Source: Nocardioides carbamazepini (lineage in GTDB: Bacteria > Actinomycetota > Actinomycetes > Propionibacteriales > Nocardioidaceae). Taken from it: a stretch of 64,000 bases of DNA. The translations under genes were made by a program, and so were the position numbers. Where the stretch lies: NCBI RefSeq assembly GCF_024614185.1, contig NZ_JAHTLF010000012.1, positions 1 through 64,000 on the forward strand. The letters run 5' to 3'. Positions 27,514 through 35,228 of this stretch are shown here, one piece after another (within the stretch, counting starts at the first letter, position 1; each line of letters begins with the position of its first letter). The notes beneath the pieces are model-generated. The model had not been told where the DNA came from. It saw nothing but the letters and a program-made list of their open reading frames with translations, and ran no database searches.

Positions 27514-27557
27514 ACCGCTTTTAAGGCGGCTTCCTCTGCCAGTTGGGATACGGGGGC
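27483..27557 (-). tRNA. tRNA with anticodon UAA (Leu?), short variable loop
   Basis: A complete cloverleaf on the minus strand: acceptor GCCCCCG/CGGGGGC, D-arm TCC-CAACTGGCAGA-GGA, anticodon arm GCCGC-CTTAAAA-GCGGT, variable loop TCAAGT, T-arm GTGGG-TTCGACT-CCCAC, discriminator A, CCA not encoded. The anticodon reads TAA, which decodes the rare Leu codon UUA. The 3-bp D-stem with its 11-nt loop is Leu-like, but bacterial tRNA-Leu normally has a long variable arm and is about 85 nt, whereas this gene is 75 nt. Amino-acid identity is therefore uncertain. Its 3' part overlaps the end of the opposing MFS gene. Confidence 0.8.
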
Positions 27558-27582
27558 GGAACCGGTAGCTGCCGGCTGATCC

Positions 27583-28137
27583 CTATAAGTAGGTCTGGCG
27601 CGGGTAGATCGCGTGCGCCCCGGCGACCCGGTCGAGGAAGAGCAGCCCGTCGGTGTGGTCGATCTCGTGCTGCAGGGCGCGTGCCTCGAAGGCGTCGGTG
27701 CTGAACTCGACCTTCTCGCCCGTACCGGGCAGCTCGCCGCGGACGGTGAGCCGCGCGGCCCGCTTCACGTCGCCGGTGAGGTCCGGGACGCTCATGCAGC
27801 CCTCGCGGGCCCTCTCGTTGCGGCTGGACTCGACGACCTCGGCGTTGCAGAGGACGAAGGTGCCGTGCTGGGTGCGGGTCTTGGGGTGCTCGACGACGTC
27901 GACGCAGAACATCCGGACGCCGACGCCGACCTGGTTGGCGGCGAGGCCGACGCAGCCGGGGCTGACCCGCATCGTCGCGACCAGGTCGGCGGCGAGCTGC
28001 ACGATGTCGGCGGACGTCGGGTCGACGTCGGCACCGCGCGCGGAGAGCACGCCGTCGGGCGCCCGGACGACGTCGAGCACGCGGCCCTCGACACCGAGCT
28101 CGGCCTCGGTCCAGGCCGCCACCCGCTCGCTGTTCAC
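27583..28137 (-). CDS. def: Peptide deformylase
   Basis: A 184-residue Fe/Zn hydrolase removing the N-formyl group from new proteins. All three motifs are present: GLAANQVGVGVRMF (GxGxAAxQ type), EGCMSVP and ALQHEIDHTDGLLF, with the metal ligands Cys and two His. Start GTG 28137 overlaps the stop of the ACT-domain gene by 4 bases (GTGA). It is the last gene of the long run that begins with the EPS genes at 47 kb; a separate promoter was not seen. Confidence 0.94.
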   Translation of the reverse strand: MNSERVAAWTEAELGVEGRVLDVVRAPDGVLSARGADVDPTSADIVQLAADLVATMRVSPGCVGLAANQVGVGVRMFCVDVVEHPKTRTQHGTFVLCNAEVVESSRNERAREGCMSVPDLTGDVKRAARLTVRGELPGTGEKVEFSTDAFEARALQHEIDHTDGLLFLDRVAGAHAIYPRQTYL

Positions 28138-28658
28138 AGCTCGTCGGCCTCGGCGAGGCGCAGGGTCGCGGTGACGCCGACCCGCTCGGCCGCGGTCCGG
28201 ATGGCCCTCTCGACCGCGGCGACGTCGGCGTCCACCGGCAGGTCGAGCTCGGCGACGAGCAGGTAGAGGTCGCCCGCGAGACGGGTGGTCAGGTCCGTGA
28301 TGTTCCCCCCGGCGGCGGCGACCTCGGTGACGACCGCGGAGACGATGCCGGAGCGGTCCCCGCCGTGGACGGTCAGCACCCAGGCACTGCCTCCGGCGGC
28401 GGGCGTGGGACCGGCGGCGACCGGCCGGACGGCGACATCGAGGTCCCCGCCGGCGGCGAGTGGGGCGAGGGCCCGCTCGATGGCGGCGACGTCGGAGCCG
28501 CCGCGGCACAGCAGCATCATGGCGAAGTGCCCGCGCAGCAGGGTCATGGTGGAGTCCTCGATGTTGAGCCCGAGCTCCGCGAGGCCGGCCGTGGTGGCGG
28601 CGATGATGCCGGGACGGTCGTGGCCGAGGACGGTGACGGCGTACAGGTCGGTGCTCAC
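28134..28658 (-). CDS. Two-ACT-domain protein (GcvR-like)
   Basis: A 174-residue protein made of two ACT domains: LYAVTVLGHDRPGIIAATTAGLAELGLNIEDSTMTLLRGHFAMMLL (about residues 5-50) and AWVLTVHGGDRSGIVSAVVTEVAAAGGNITDLTTRLAGDLYLLV (about 91-135). Such GcvR/ACR-type proteins bind amino acids and regulate metabolism. The start (GTG 28658) overlaps the flippase stop, and its stop overlaps def. Confidence 0.85.
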   Translation of the reverse strand: MSTDLYAVTVLGHDRPGIIAATTAGLAELGLNIEDSTMTLLRGHFAMMLLCRGGSDVAAIERALAPLAAGGDLDVAVRPVAAGPTPAAGGSAWVLTVHGGDRSGIVSAVVTEVAAAGGNITDLTTRLAGDLYLLVAELDLPVDADVAAVERAIRTAAERVGVTATLRLAEADEL

Positions 28659-30118
28659 GCCCCCATCATCCCAGCCCCGCGGGGTCGGTTGCGCAGCAAT
28701 GCGACAACGTTCCCGAACAGGACGGGGTCGAGCACCCGGCTCGCGGCGGCCCAGACCAGCAGGAACGCCCCCGCGCCGGCGGGCAGGGCGAGCGCGACGT
28801 CGGCGACCAGCTCGACCACGACACCGGCGACGACCGTTCCGGGGACGAGGGCCAGGAGCGGCCGGAGCCGGCAGAACCGGCCGGCGACCCGGGTGAGCGC
28901 CACCCCGAGGACGACGGACTCCACCAGGAACGCGGTCGTGGTGGCCACCGCGGCAGCCGTGATGCCCCACCGCGGGACGAGGAGGACGTTCATGCCGATG
29001 TTCACCGCCAGCGCGAGCACGCTCGCGACCAGGACGACGGGGTCGGGCCGCAGCGCGAGGAGCACGGAGGCGCACACGTGGGTGACGCCGAACAGCAGCG
29101 GGGCGGCGGCGAGGCCGAGCAGCACGCCGGGGTGGACGTACTGGTCACCGAAGAGGAGGGCCACCAGGTCGTCGCCCCGCAGCGCGATCACCACGCCGTA
29201 CGGCAGGTAGACCGCGCACGCCACGACCAGTCCCCGCTCGGCCCACGTCCGGATGTGCCGGCGGTCGTCGGGACGGCTGGCGATGACCGGGACGTACGCA
29301 CGCGAGAGGGTCCAGCTCACGAAGAGGATCGACTCGAAGACCCGGTAGCCCGCGCCGTAGATGCCGACGGCGGTGGTGCCGAGCATGACGCCGATCAGGG
29401 CCGCGTCGATGCGGAAGACGCCCATCGCCGCGATGTCTCCGAGCCCGGTGACAGGCGCGGCCCGCAGCACCAGGCGGACCTCGGCCCTGCTCCCCCGGAC
29501 CCGCATCCGGGCCCCGGCCCGGCGCGCGGCCGCCTGCATGCCGAGGACGCCGACCGCCGTGCCGAGCAGGTAGCCGACGGCACCGTCGACGGCGCTCCGC
29601 GTGGCCAGCAGCATCCCCCCGCACAGCACCAGCACCGAGAACCGCTGGAGCACGAGCACCAGGGCCGAGAGCTGCTGACGCTGGCGGGCGGCGCAGGCCG
29701 CCCGGGACGCGTCGGTGACCGTGTCGAGCAGGCAGCTCGCGACCAGCAGCGCGACGATCTCGGCCTCGTGCGGCGCCATCGTGGCGAACAGGACGGCCGC
29801 GGTCGCCGCGAGCACGGCGCTCGCGAGCACGAGCCGGATCCCGACCAGCCCGCCGTAGCACCGGTCCAGGAGCTCGGGCCGCGCGCTGCCGAGCTGGATC
29901 AGCCGCGCGTCCAGGCCCAGCCCCGAGAGCACGGACAGCAGCAGGCCGAGGCTGAGACCGAAGGAGAGCAGACCGAAGTCGGCCACCCCGAGCAGCCGTG
30001 CCATCACGAGCACCGTGAGGAAGGTGGCCACCTTGCCCAGGAGCTCCGAGGCGCCGAGGGCGAGCACGGTCGCGCCGGTACGCCGCAGGGTCTCGGTCTG
30101 CTCCGCGACCTGCGTCAT
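28655..30118 (-). CDS. Oligosaccharide flippase (Wzx/MATE-like)
   Basis: A 487-residue integral membrane protein with about 12-14 hydrophobic segments of the MOP flippase superfamily. Typical elements are LLGVADFGLLSFGLSLGLLLSVLSGLGLDARLIQLG near the N-terminus and GTTAVGIYGAGYRVFESILFVSWTLSRAYVPVIAS in the middle. It should move lipid-linked saccharide across the membrane. A second flippase module exists in the fusion at 35225, so the operon may export two glycans. ATG 30118 overlaps the previous stop by 4 bases. Confidence 0.88.
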   Translation of the reverse strand: MTQVAEQTETLRRTGATVLALGASELLGKVATFLTVLVMARLLGVADFGLLSFGLSLGLLLSVLSGLGLDARLIQLGSARPELLDRCYGGLVGIRLVLASAVLAATAAVLFATMAPHEAEIVALLVASCLLDTVTDASRAACAARQRQQLSALVLVLQRFSVLVLCGGMLLATRSAVDGAVGYLLGTAVGVLGMQAAARRAGARMRVRGSRAEVRLVLRAAPVTGLGDIAAMGVFRIDAALIGVMLGTTAVGIYGAGYRVFESILFVSWTLSRAYVPVIASRPDDRRHIRTWAERGLVVACAVYLPYGVVIALRGDDLVALLFGDQYVHPGVLLGLAAAPLLFGVTHVCASVLLALRPDPVVLVASVLALAVNIGMNVLLVPRWGITAAAVATTTAFLVESVVLGVALTRVAGRFCRLRPLLALVPGTVVAGVVVELVADVALALPAGAGAFLLVWAAASRVLDPVLFGNVVALLRNRPRGAGMMGA

Positions 30119-31191
30119 CGCGCGACGAGGCTGCGCACGAGGGACGCGGGCACGGCGGCGCGCGCCCTGCGGCGCAGTCCGTCCGCCCACGCATCGACGG
30201 CCACGACCACGGCCCCGGAGGCGGCGCGCACGGCCACCCTCCGGGTCTCGTGGTCGCCGAACTTGGCCTCGGTCCGTCCCCGCAGCCAGTCGAAGGTGGT
30301 GACGCCGGGCGCCTCCGCGGCCCGGACCACGGCGAGCATGTCGCAGACGATGCCGCCCTGGTAGCGCTGCCATTCCTCCGCGACCCGGCCGTCGAACAGG
30401 CGGTAGGTCTCGCCGTCGACCATCGTCACGGCGTAGCCGGCGACGTCGTCGTCGACGACCAGCACGTCGACCACCAGCCGACCGCGGGCGGCCGCGTCGA
30501 GGAGCACCGCCTCGTGGAACGACCTCATCCGGGGGTCGTCGAGGTGACTGCGGCGCCCCGCGGCATGGTCGCGTCGCCGCCGTACCTCGACCAGGACGGG
30601 CAGCCAGCGCTCGACGTCGTCGAGGTCCGTGGCCACGACCGTCCGCCAGGCCCGGCCGTCCGCGTCGAGCCGGCCCGTGGCCCGGCGGACGCTGCGCCGC
30701 CGGTTGCGGCTGATCCGGAAGGTGCCGCCGACGCCCTCGATCCGCGGCATCGGCGGGCCGGTCTCGACCCGGCAGCCCGGCAGCCGCTCCGTGAGCACCC
30801 GCACGGCCGCGTCGTCGGGGTCCAGCTGGTCGAGGTCGAGCGACCACGACCGGTGCGACGCCAGCCACCGGACCAGAGCGTCGGCGAGGGCCGCCGCGGC
30901 CACGTCGTCCTCGTGGAAGAGCCGTCCGTAGTCGTTGAGGTCACCGCCCAGGAGCTCGATCCGGCGGATGCCGCGGCGCGAGCCCAGCGACAGGGCGGCC
31001 AGCGCCGCCGGCGCGTCGGCAGGCCCGACGGTGATCACGACCGGAGTCCCGGGCAGGTGCCGGGCCGCGGCCCGGAGCCAGTCGGCGGTGGTGCAGAACT
31101 CCGCGCTGCGCTCGTCGATCCAGCCGGACAGCCGGCCCAGCCGGGCCGTGGCCGCCCCGCCGACCTCCACCTGCGTCGTGAACGTCGTCAT
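30115..31191 (-). CDS. GNAT/CelD-like acetyltransferase
   Basis: A 358-residue protein resembling the BcsL/CelD and FemAB-like GNAT group found in polysaccharide clusters. The N-terminal half is divergent; the C-terminal half contains SFHEAVLLDAAARGRLVVDVLVVDDDVAGYAVTMVDGETYRLFDGRVAEEWQRYQGGIV, the acyl-CoA region, and FDWLRGRTEAKFGDHETRRV. It may acylate a sugar of the EPS. ATG 31191 has GGGAGG upstream and overlaps the galE stop (ATGA). Confidence 0.8.
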   Translation of the reverse strand: MTTFTTQVEVGGAATARLGRLSGWIDERSAEFCTTADWLRAAARHLPGTPVVITVGPADAPAALAALSLGSRRGIRRIELLGGDLNDYGRLFHEDDVAAAALADALVRWLASHRSWSLDLDQLDPDDAAVRVLTERLPGCRVETGPPMPRIEGVGGTFRISRNRRRSVRRATGRLDADGRAWRTVVATDLDDVERWLPVLVEVRRRRDHAAGRRSHLDDPRMRSFHEAVLLDAAARGRLVVDVLVVDDDVAGYAVTMVDGETYRLFDGRVAEEWQRYQGGIVCDMLAVVRAAEAPGVTTFDWLRGRTEAKFGDHETRRVAVRAASGAVVVAVDAWADGLRRRARAAVPASLVRSLVAR

Positions 31192-32207
31192 GATGCCTCC
31201 CGATCCGGGTGCCGGCCACGGGACCAGGCCCGGGCGTCCTCGATGCCGTCCGCGAGGGTCCGCTCGGGCCGCCAGCCGAGCAGGCGTCGCGCGCGGGTGC
31301 TGCGGGTGAACGCGCCGACCGTGTCGCCCGCACGGCGAGGTGCCTCGACCACCGGCAGCTGCCGCCCGGTCACCTGCTCGAACGTCGTGATCAGCTGGCG
31401 CACCGTCGTACCGCTGCCCGTGCCGAGGTCGACGGCGGCATGACGTGCGTCCCCGAGAGCGCGGTCGAAGTGCCGGAGGGCGGCGACATGGGCCCGGGCC
31501 AGGTCCCAGACGTGGACGTAGTCGCGCACGCCCGTGCCGTCGACCGTCGGGTAGTCGACCCCGGTGAGGGGGAAGGGCCGCCCGGTCCGATGTGCCGTCA
31601 GGAGCCGGCCGAGCACATGGCTCGGATCCGGCTGGTAGGGACCCGTCCGCAGCCATGGGTCCGCGCCCACGGGGTTGAAGTAGCGCAGCGAGAGGACGCG
31701 GAGCGACGTCGCCGCGGCGAGGTCGGCCAGCAACGTCTCGGCGACCGCCTTGGTCCGCGCGTAGGGGCTCCGCGGGTCCCACGGCGACGACTCGTCGACA
31801 CCCAGGTCCGGGCCCGGCGCATAGATCGCCGCCGAGCCGCTGAACACGAGTCGGGTGACGCCGCAGGCCAGCAGCGTCTCCGCGAGCTCGAAGGTGCCCG
31901 CGACGTTCGTGCGGTAGTACGCCGCCGGCTCGCGCACGGACTCCGGGACCACCACCCGGGCGGCGCAGTGCACGACGGTCCGCACGCCGGGATTCTCCCG
32001 GAGCACCCGCCGGAGAAGGGCACGGTCGGCGATGTCGCCGACGTATGCCGCGCGACCACGCAGGAACGCGCGCCGTCCGGCCGAGAGGTCGTCGAGCACG
32101 ACCGGCCGGTGACCGGCGTCCGAGAGCGCCGAGACCACGGTGCTGCCGATGTAGCCGGCTCCACCGGTGACCAGGACGTCCGCGCCCGTCGTCACGGGAT
32201 GGCTCAT
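31188..32207 (-). CDS. galE: UDP-glucose 4-epimerase-like sugar nucleotide epimerase
   Basis: A 339-residue extended short-chain dehydrogenase. The NAD loop is VLVTGGAGYIGSTVVSAL, the catalytic Ser is in SGSAAIYA and the Tyr-x3-Lys is SPYARTKAVAE. The C-terminal RYFNPVGADP and RDYVHVWDLARAH follow GalE. It probably supplies UDP-galactose or a related sugar to EPS synthesis; substrate preference cannot be fixed from sequence. It overlaps both neighbours by 4 bases. Confidence 0.88.
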   Translation of the reverse strand: MSHPVTTGADVLVTGGAGYIGSTVVSALSDAGHRPVVLDDLSAGRRAFLRGRAAYVGDIADRALLRRVLRENPGVRTVVHCAARVVVPESVREPAAYYRTNVAGTFELAETLLACGVTRLVFSGSAAIYAPGPDLGVDESSPWDPRSPYARTKAVAETLLADLAAATSLRVLSLRYFNPVGADPWLRTGPYQPDPSHVLGRLLTAHRTGRPFPLTGVDYPTVDGTGVRDYVHVWDLARAHVAALRHFDRALGDARHAAVDLGTGSGTTVRQLITTFEQVTGRQLPVVEAPRRAGDTVGAFTRSTRARRLLGWRPERTLADGIEDARAWSRGRHPDREAS

Positions 32208-33031
32208 CGGCACCGCCCCGGCACGTGCGGACGCACCCCGTCCGGGATCGGGTAGGCCAGCACGCGATCGAGGCGGAGGCCGGGCGGCACGGCGTGGAAC
32301 AGATGCAGGCGGACCGTGCGGGCGGCACCGGGACGGAAGCAGTAGAAGCGGCCCGAGATCACCTGGGCCACCTCGCCCTCCCCGTCGACGAGCAGCGCCT
32401 GGACGGCGACGAAGCCGGAGAGCCGGCCGCGCGCCTTCAACCGGACGGCGACGACCGTGTCGTCGTCGTACCGGCGGAGGTCGGCGGCGCCCACGCGCAC
32501 CGTCGCGTCCGCGGGGGAACCCGTCTCGGCGCTCAGCGTCTCGACGGCCACGGTGGCGATCTCGGGCACGTCCGCAGCGAGCGGGACGAACAGGCCGAAC
32601 TCCGCGCCGGCCGGCAGCCCGACGACCGAGCAGCACACATCGGCGTCGGTGCCGCTCGTCGACAGGACCACGGCGCCCGCCGCGTCGCGGGCGATCACCC
32701 GGACCCGCGCGCTCGCGATCGGCTCCGTCGACTCGTTGCCCACCAGCACCGCCAGCTGACCGGCCTCCCGGCCCCACGAGCGCACCGCCAGCACGTCGCC
32801 GTCCGCGGCCGGACCGGCCGCCGGATCAACCGCCGGATCCGCCGCCGGGCCGGGCGGCTGCGGCATGATCAGGCCGACCTGGAGCCGGGTCCGATCGCGA
32901 CGCTCGTCAGGTCCGCCGATCACGCCGGTCAGCAGCAGGCCGCCGGCGACCAGGCCGGCGAGCACCAGCAGCACGCCGGCGCGGAGCGACCAGCTGTGTC
33001 GTCGGCGGCTGCGGCTCGGGTGGTGATTCAT
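32204..33031 (-). CDS. Membrane-anchored protein of unknown function in EPS operon
   Basis: Not recognised. It has 275 residues: a basic N-terminus, one transmembrane segment (AGVLLVLAGLVAGGLLLTGVIGG, about residues 18-40), a Pro/Ala/Asp-rich linker with a short repeat (AADPAVDPAAGPAADG) and an extracellular beta-rich region (about 80-275) containing a CC pair and two further Cys (YCF, GRC). It may be an accessory to export or assembly. Its ATG overlaps the upstream stop and its stop overlaps galE, so it belongs to the operon. Confidence 0.78.
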   Translation of the reverse strand: MNHHPSRSRRRHSWSLRAGVLLVLAGLVAGGLLLTGVIGGPDERRDRTRLQVGLIMPQPPGPAADPAVDPAAGPAADGDVLAVRSWGREAGQLAVLVGNESTEPIASARVRVIARDAAGAVVLSTSGTDADVCCSVVGLPAGAEFGLFVPLAADVPEIATVAVETLSAETGSPADATVRVGAADLRRYDDDTVVAVRLKARGRLSGFVAVQALLVDGEGEVAQVISGRFYCFRPGAARTVRLHLFHAVPPGLRLDRVLAYPIPDGVRPHVPGRCR

Positions 33032-34119
33032 CGGGTCACTCCTGTCCCCATCCGCCGGTCGCCGGGGCGACCGGCGAGACGCAGGTAGATGTCGTCGTAG
33101 TGCGCGACCATGCGGGCCACCGAGAAGCGGCTCGTCACCCGTGCCCGTCCCCGTCGCGCCAGCTCCGCCCGGAGGCCCTCCTGGTCCACCAGGTCGACCA
33201 GGCCCGCGGCGAGGGCCGCGACCGACCCGGGCGCCACGAACCGGACCGCACCGCCGAAGTGCTCGACCAGCCCGCTCACGCCGGAGGCGAGCACAGGAAG
33301 ACCGGCGGCGAGCGCCTCGAGCACCGCGACCGGCAGCCCCTCCCAGTCGGTCGGCAGCACCAGGAAGTCGCTGGCCGCCAGCAGTCGCGGGACGTCGGCG
33401 CGCTCCCCGAGCGGGTGGACGCTCGCACCGACCCCGTGGCGGTCGATGTCGGCCAGCACCCGTCCCCGTCGCGGACCGTCACCGGCGAGGAGCAGGAGGG
33501 CACGGTCCGCGACGACGGGCCACGCCTCGACCAGCAGGTCGTGGCGCTTCTGCGGCACCATCCGGGCCAGGCACAGCCCGACGGGCACGTCGGGTGGCAG
33601 GCCGAGCTCGGCGCGCGCCCGTCCGCGCGGGTACGCCGGCAGCGGCTCGAGCGCGGTCGGCACGACGTCGATCCGGGAGCCCGGGTAGCCCTCCCCCGCC
33701 AGGGCCTCACCGAGGTGGGGCGAGACGACCACGACACGATCGCTCACCCGGCGCAGGATGCGCGCGGCGCGGCGGCTGTCGTGGCCCGCCACCCCGTGCA
33801 GGGTGGTGAGCACGGGCGCCCGTCCGCCGAGCGCCAGGCCTGCCACGAGCGAGGCCTTGGGGTTGTGGGCGTGGACGAGATCGGGCGGCGGCAGCGAGCG
33901 CAGCCGACGGAGCGAACGGGCCAGGCCGGCCGGACCGCGACCGACGAGCGGCACCGGTACGTGGCGCACGCCGGCGGCCTCCAGCGCGGGGATCCGGTGG
34001 CCGGGCCCGCTCGCCACCCAGACCTCGTGGCCGTCGGCGGCGGCAGCACTCGCCAGGGCCACCGCGATCGTCTCGGCGCCTCCGACGCCGAGCTCGGCGA
34101 TGACGGTCAGGATCCTCAT
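33028..34119 (-). CDS. Glycosyltransferase family 4
   Basis: A 363-residue GT-B enzyme. The N-terminal glycine loop is AELGVGGAETIAVALA, the nucleotide-sugar site WEGLPVAVLEALAAGLPVLASGVSGLVEH carries the E-x7-E pattern, and CLARMVPQKRHDLLVEAW is the inter-domain motif. It should add one sugar to the lipid-linked repeat unit; donor and acceptor are unknown. It overlaps both neighbours. Confidence 0.88.
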   Translation of the reverse strand: MRILTVIAELGVGGAETIAVALASAAAADGHEVWVASGPGHRIPALEAAGVRHVPVPLVGRGPAGLARSLRRLRSLPPPDLVHAHNPKASLVAGLALGGRAPVLTTLHGVAGHDSRRAARILRRVSDRVVVVSPHLGEALAGEGYPGSRIDVVPTALEPLPAYPRGRARAELGLPPDVPVGLCLARMVPQKRHDLLVEAWPVVADRALLLLAGDGPRRGRVLADIDRHGVGASVHPLGERADVPRLLAASDFLVLPTDWEGLPVAVLEALAAGLPVLASGVSGLVEHFGGAVRFVAPGSVAALAAGLVDLVDQEGLRAELARRGRARVTSRFSVARMVAHYDDIYLRLAGRPGDRRMGTGVTR

Positions 34120-35228
34120 CCGATCTCCTCATAGACAGCGAGCAGCTCGCGCGCGCAGCGCTCGGCGGTGAACCGCTCGGCCACCCGCCGGCGTGCCGCC
34201 GCGCCCATCCGGGTGCGCAGCGGCGCGTCGGCGGCCAGTGCCCGCAGCGCGGCGACGAGCTGGTCCTCGGCACCGGCGTCGACGAGCAGCCCGTCGACGC
34301 CGTCGCGGACGATCTCGGGGATGCCGCCGACCCGGGTGGCGACGACGGGAAGGCCGGACGCCATCGCCTGGAGGACCGCCATCGGGCACGCCTCGGCGGC
34401 CGACGGCAGGACGAGCAGGTCGGCGGCGCGCAGCTGCGGTGCCGGGTCGGGAAGGAACCCGAGGAACCGCACCCGATCGGCGCAACCGGTGCGGGCCACG
34501 GCCGCCTCGACCCGCGCGCGCTGCGGGCCGTCCCCGATCAGGTCGAGGGTGAGGTCCGGCACCCGGGCGACGGCCCGGACCAGGTCGGGCACCCGCTTGA
34601 CCGGCTGCATCACACCGAGCCAGGCGGCGGTGACGCGGCCGACCGGTCGCCGGTCCGGTCCCGGTAGGTCCAGCCAGGTCCGGCCGACGCCGTTGGGAAC
34701 GGTGCGGACCCGGGCCGCGGGGACTCCGACGTGGTCGCGCGCGTACGTCGTCAGCGCCTCGCACGGCGTGACGACGACGGTGCGCCGGGTGGCTGCCAGC
34801 AGCCGCTCCCCGGTCAGGTAGGCGACCCGGTCCCGGCGACGTGCCGGCCCCGTCGAGAGGTTGCCCGGCACCAGGCCGGCGAGCTGGTCCGGCACGCCGT
34901 GCAGCGTGTAGACCGCGGGGATGCCGTGCCGTCGGGCGAGGATCCGGCCGACGAGGCCGGCACGGCGGTCCTGCAGGTGGACGAGGTCGGGCCGCACGCC
35001 GGCGAGCAGTGTGGCCGCCGCCCGCAGGCCGCGGAGGTCGGAGCCGCTGTGGATGCTGAGGAGGTGCGTGCGCACTCCTCCTGCCGCCGCTCGGACCAGG
35101 TGGGGTCCCGCGGGGCCGGCCAGTCGGCTGTCGTGGCCGAGCGCGGCGAGCTCGATGGCGACGTCGACCGCGTGATCGACCGGACCGCCGTGGGCCTGGG
35201 TCAGCACCTGGAGCACGCGCCGGGTCAT
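34116..35228 (-). CDS. Glycosyltransferase family 4
   Basis: A 370-residue GT-B retaining glycosyltransferase. Visible motifs are LTQAHGGPVDHAVDVAIELA (acceptor side), WLGVMQPVKRVPDLVRAVARV and EACPMAVLQAMASGLPVVATRVGGIPEIV (donor E-x7-E). It is distinct from the neighbouring GT4 in acceptor domain, so it likely makes a different linkage. Its ATG overlaps the stop of the flippase-ligase fusion by 4 bases. Confidence 0.88.
   Translation of the reverse strand: MTRRVLQVLTQAHGGPVDHAVDVAIELAALGHDSRLAGPAGPHLVRAAAGGVRTHLLSIHSGSDLRGLRAAATLLAGVRPDLVHLQDRRAGLVGRILARRHGIPAVYTLHGVPDQLAGLVPGNLSTGPARRRDRVAYLTGERLLAATRRTVVVTPCEALTTYARDHVGVPAARVRTVPNGVGRTWLDLPGPDRRPVGRVTAAWLGVMQPVKRVPDLVRAVARVPDLTLDLIGDGPQRARVEAAVARTGCADRVRFLGFLPDPAPQLRAADLLVLPSAAEACPMAVLQAMASGLPVVATRVGGIPEIVRDGVDGLLVDAGAEDQLVAALRALAADAPLRTRMGAAARRRVAERFTAERCARELLAVYEEIG

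Noticed and set aside
32822..32850. Another GGATCAA inside the unknown membrane-protein gene
   Set aside because: The second box (GCACYNG) is absent at 14-15 nt, so it does not belong to the promoter-motif set.
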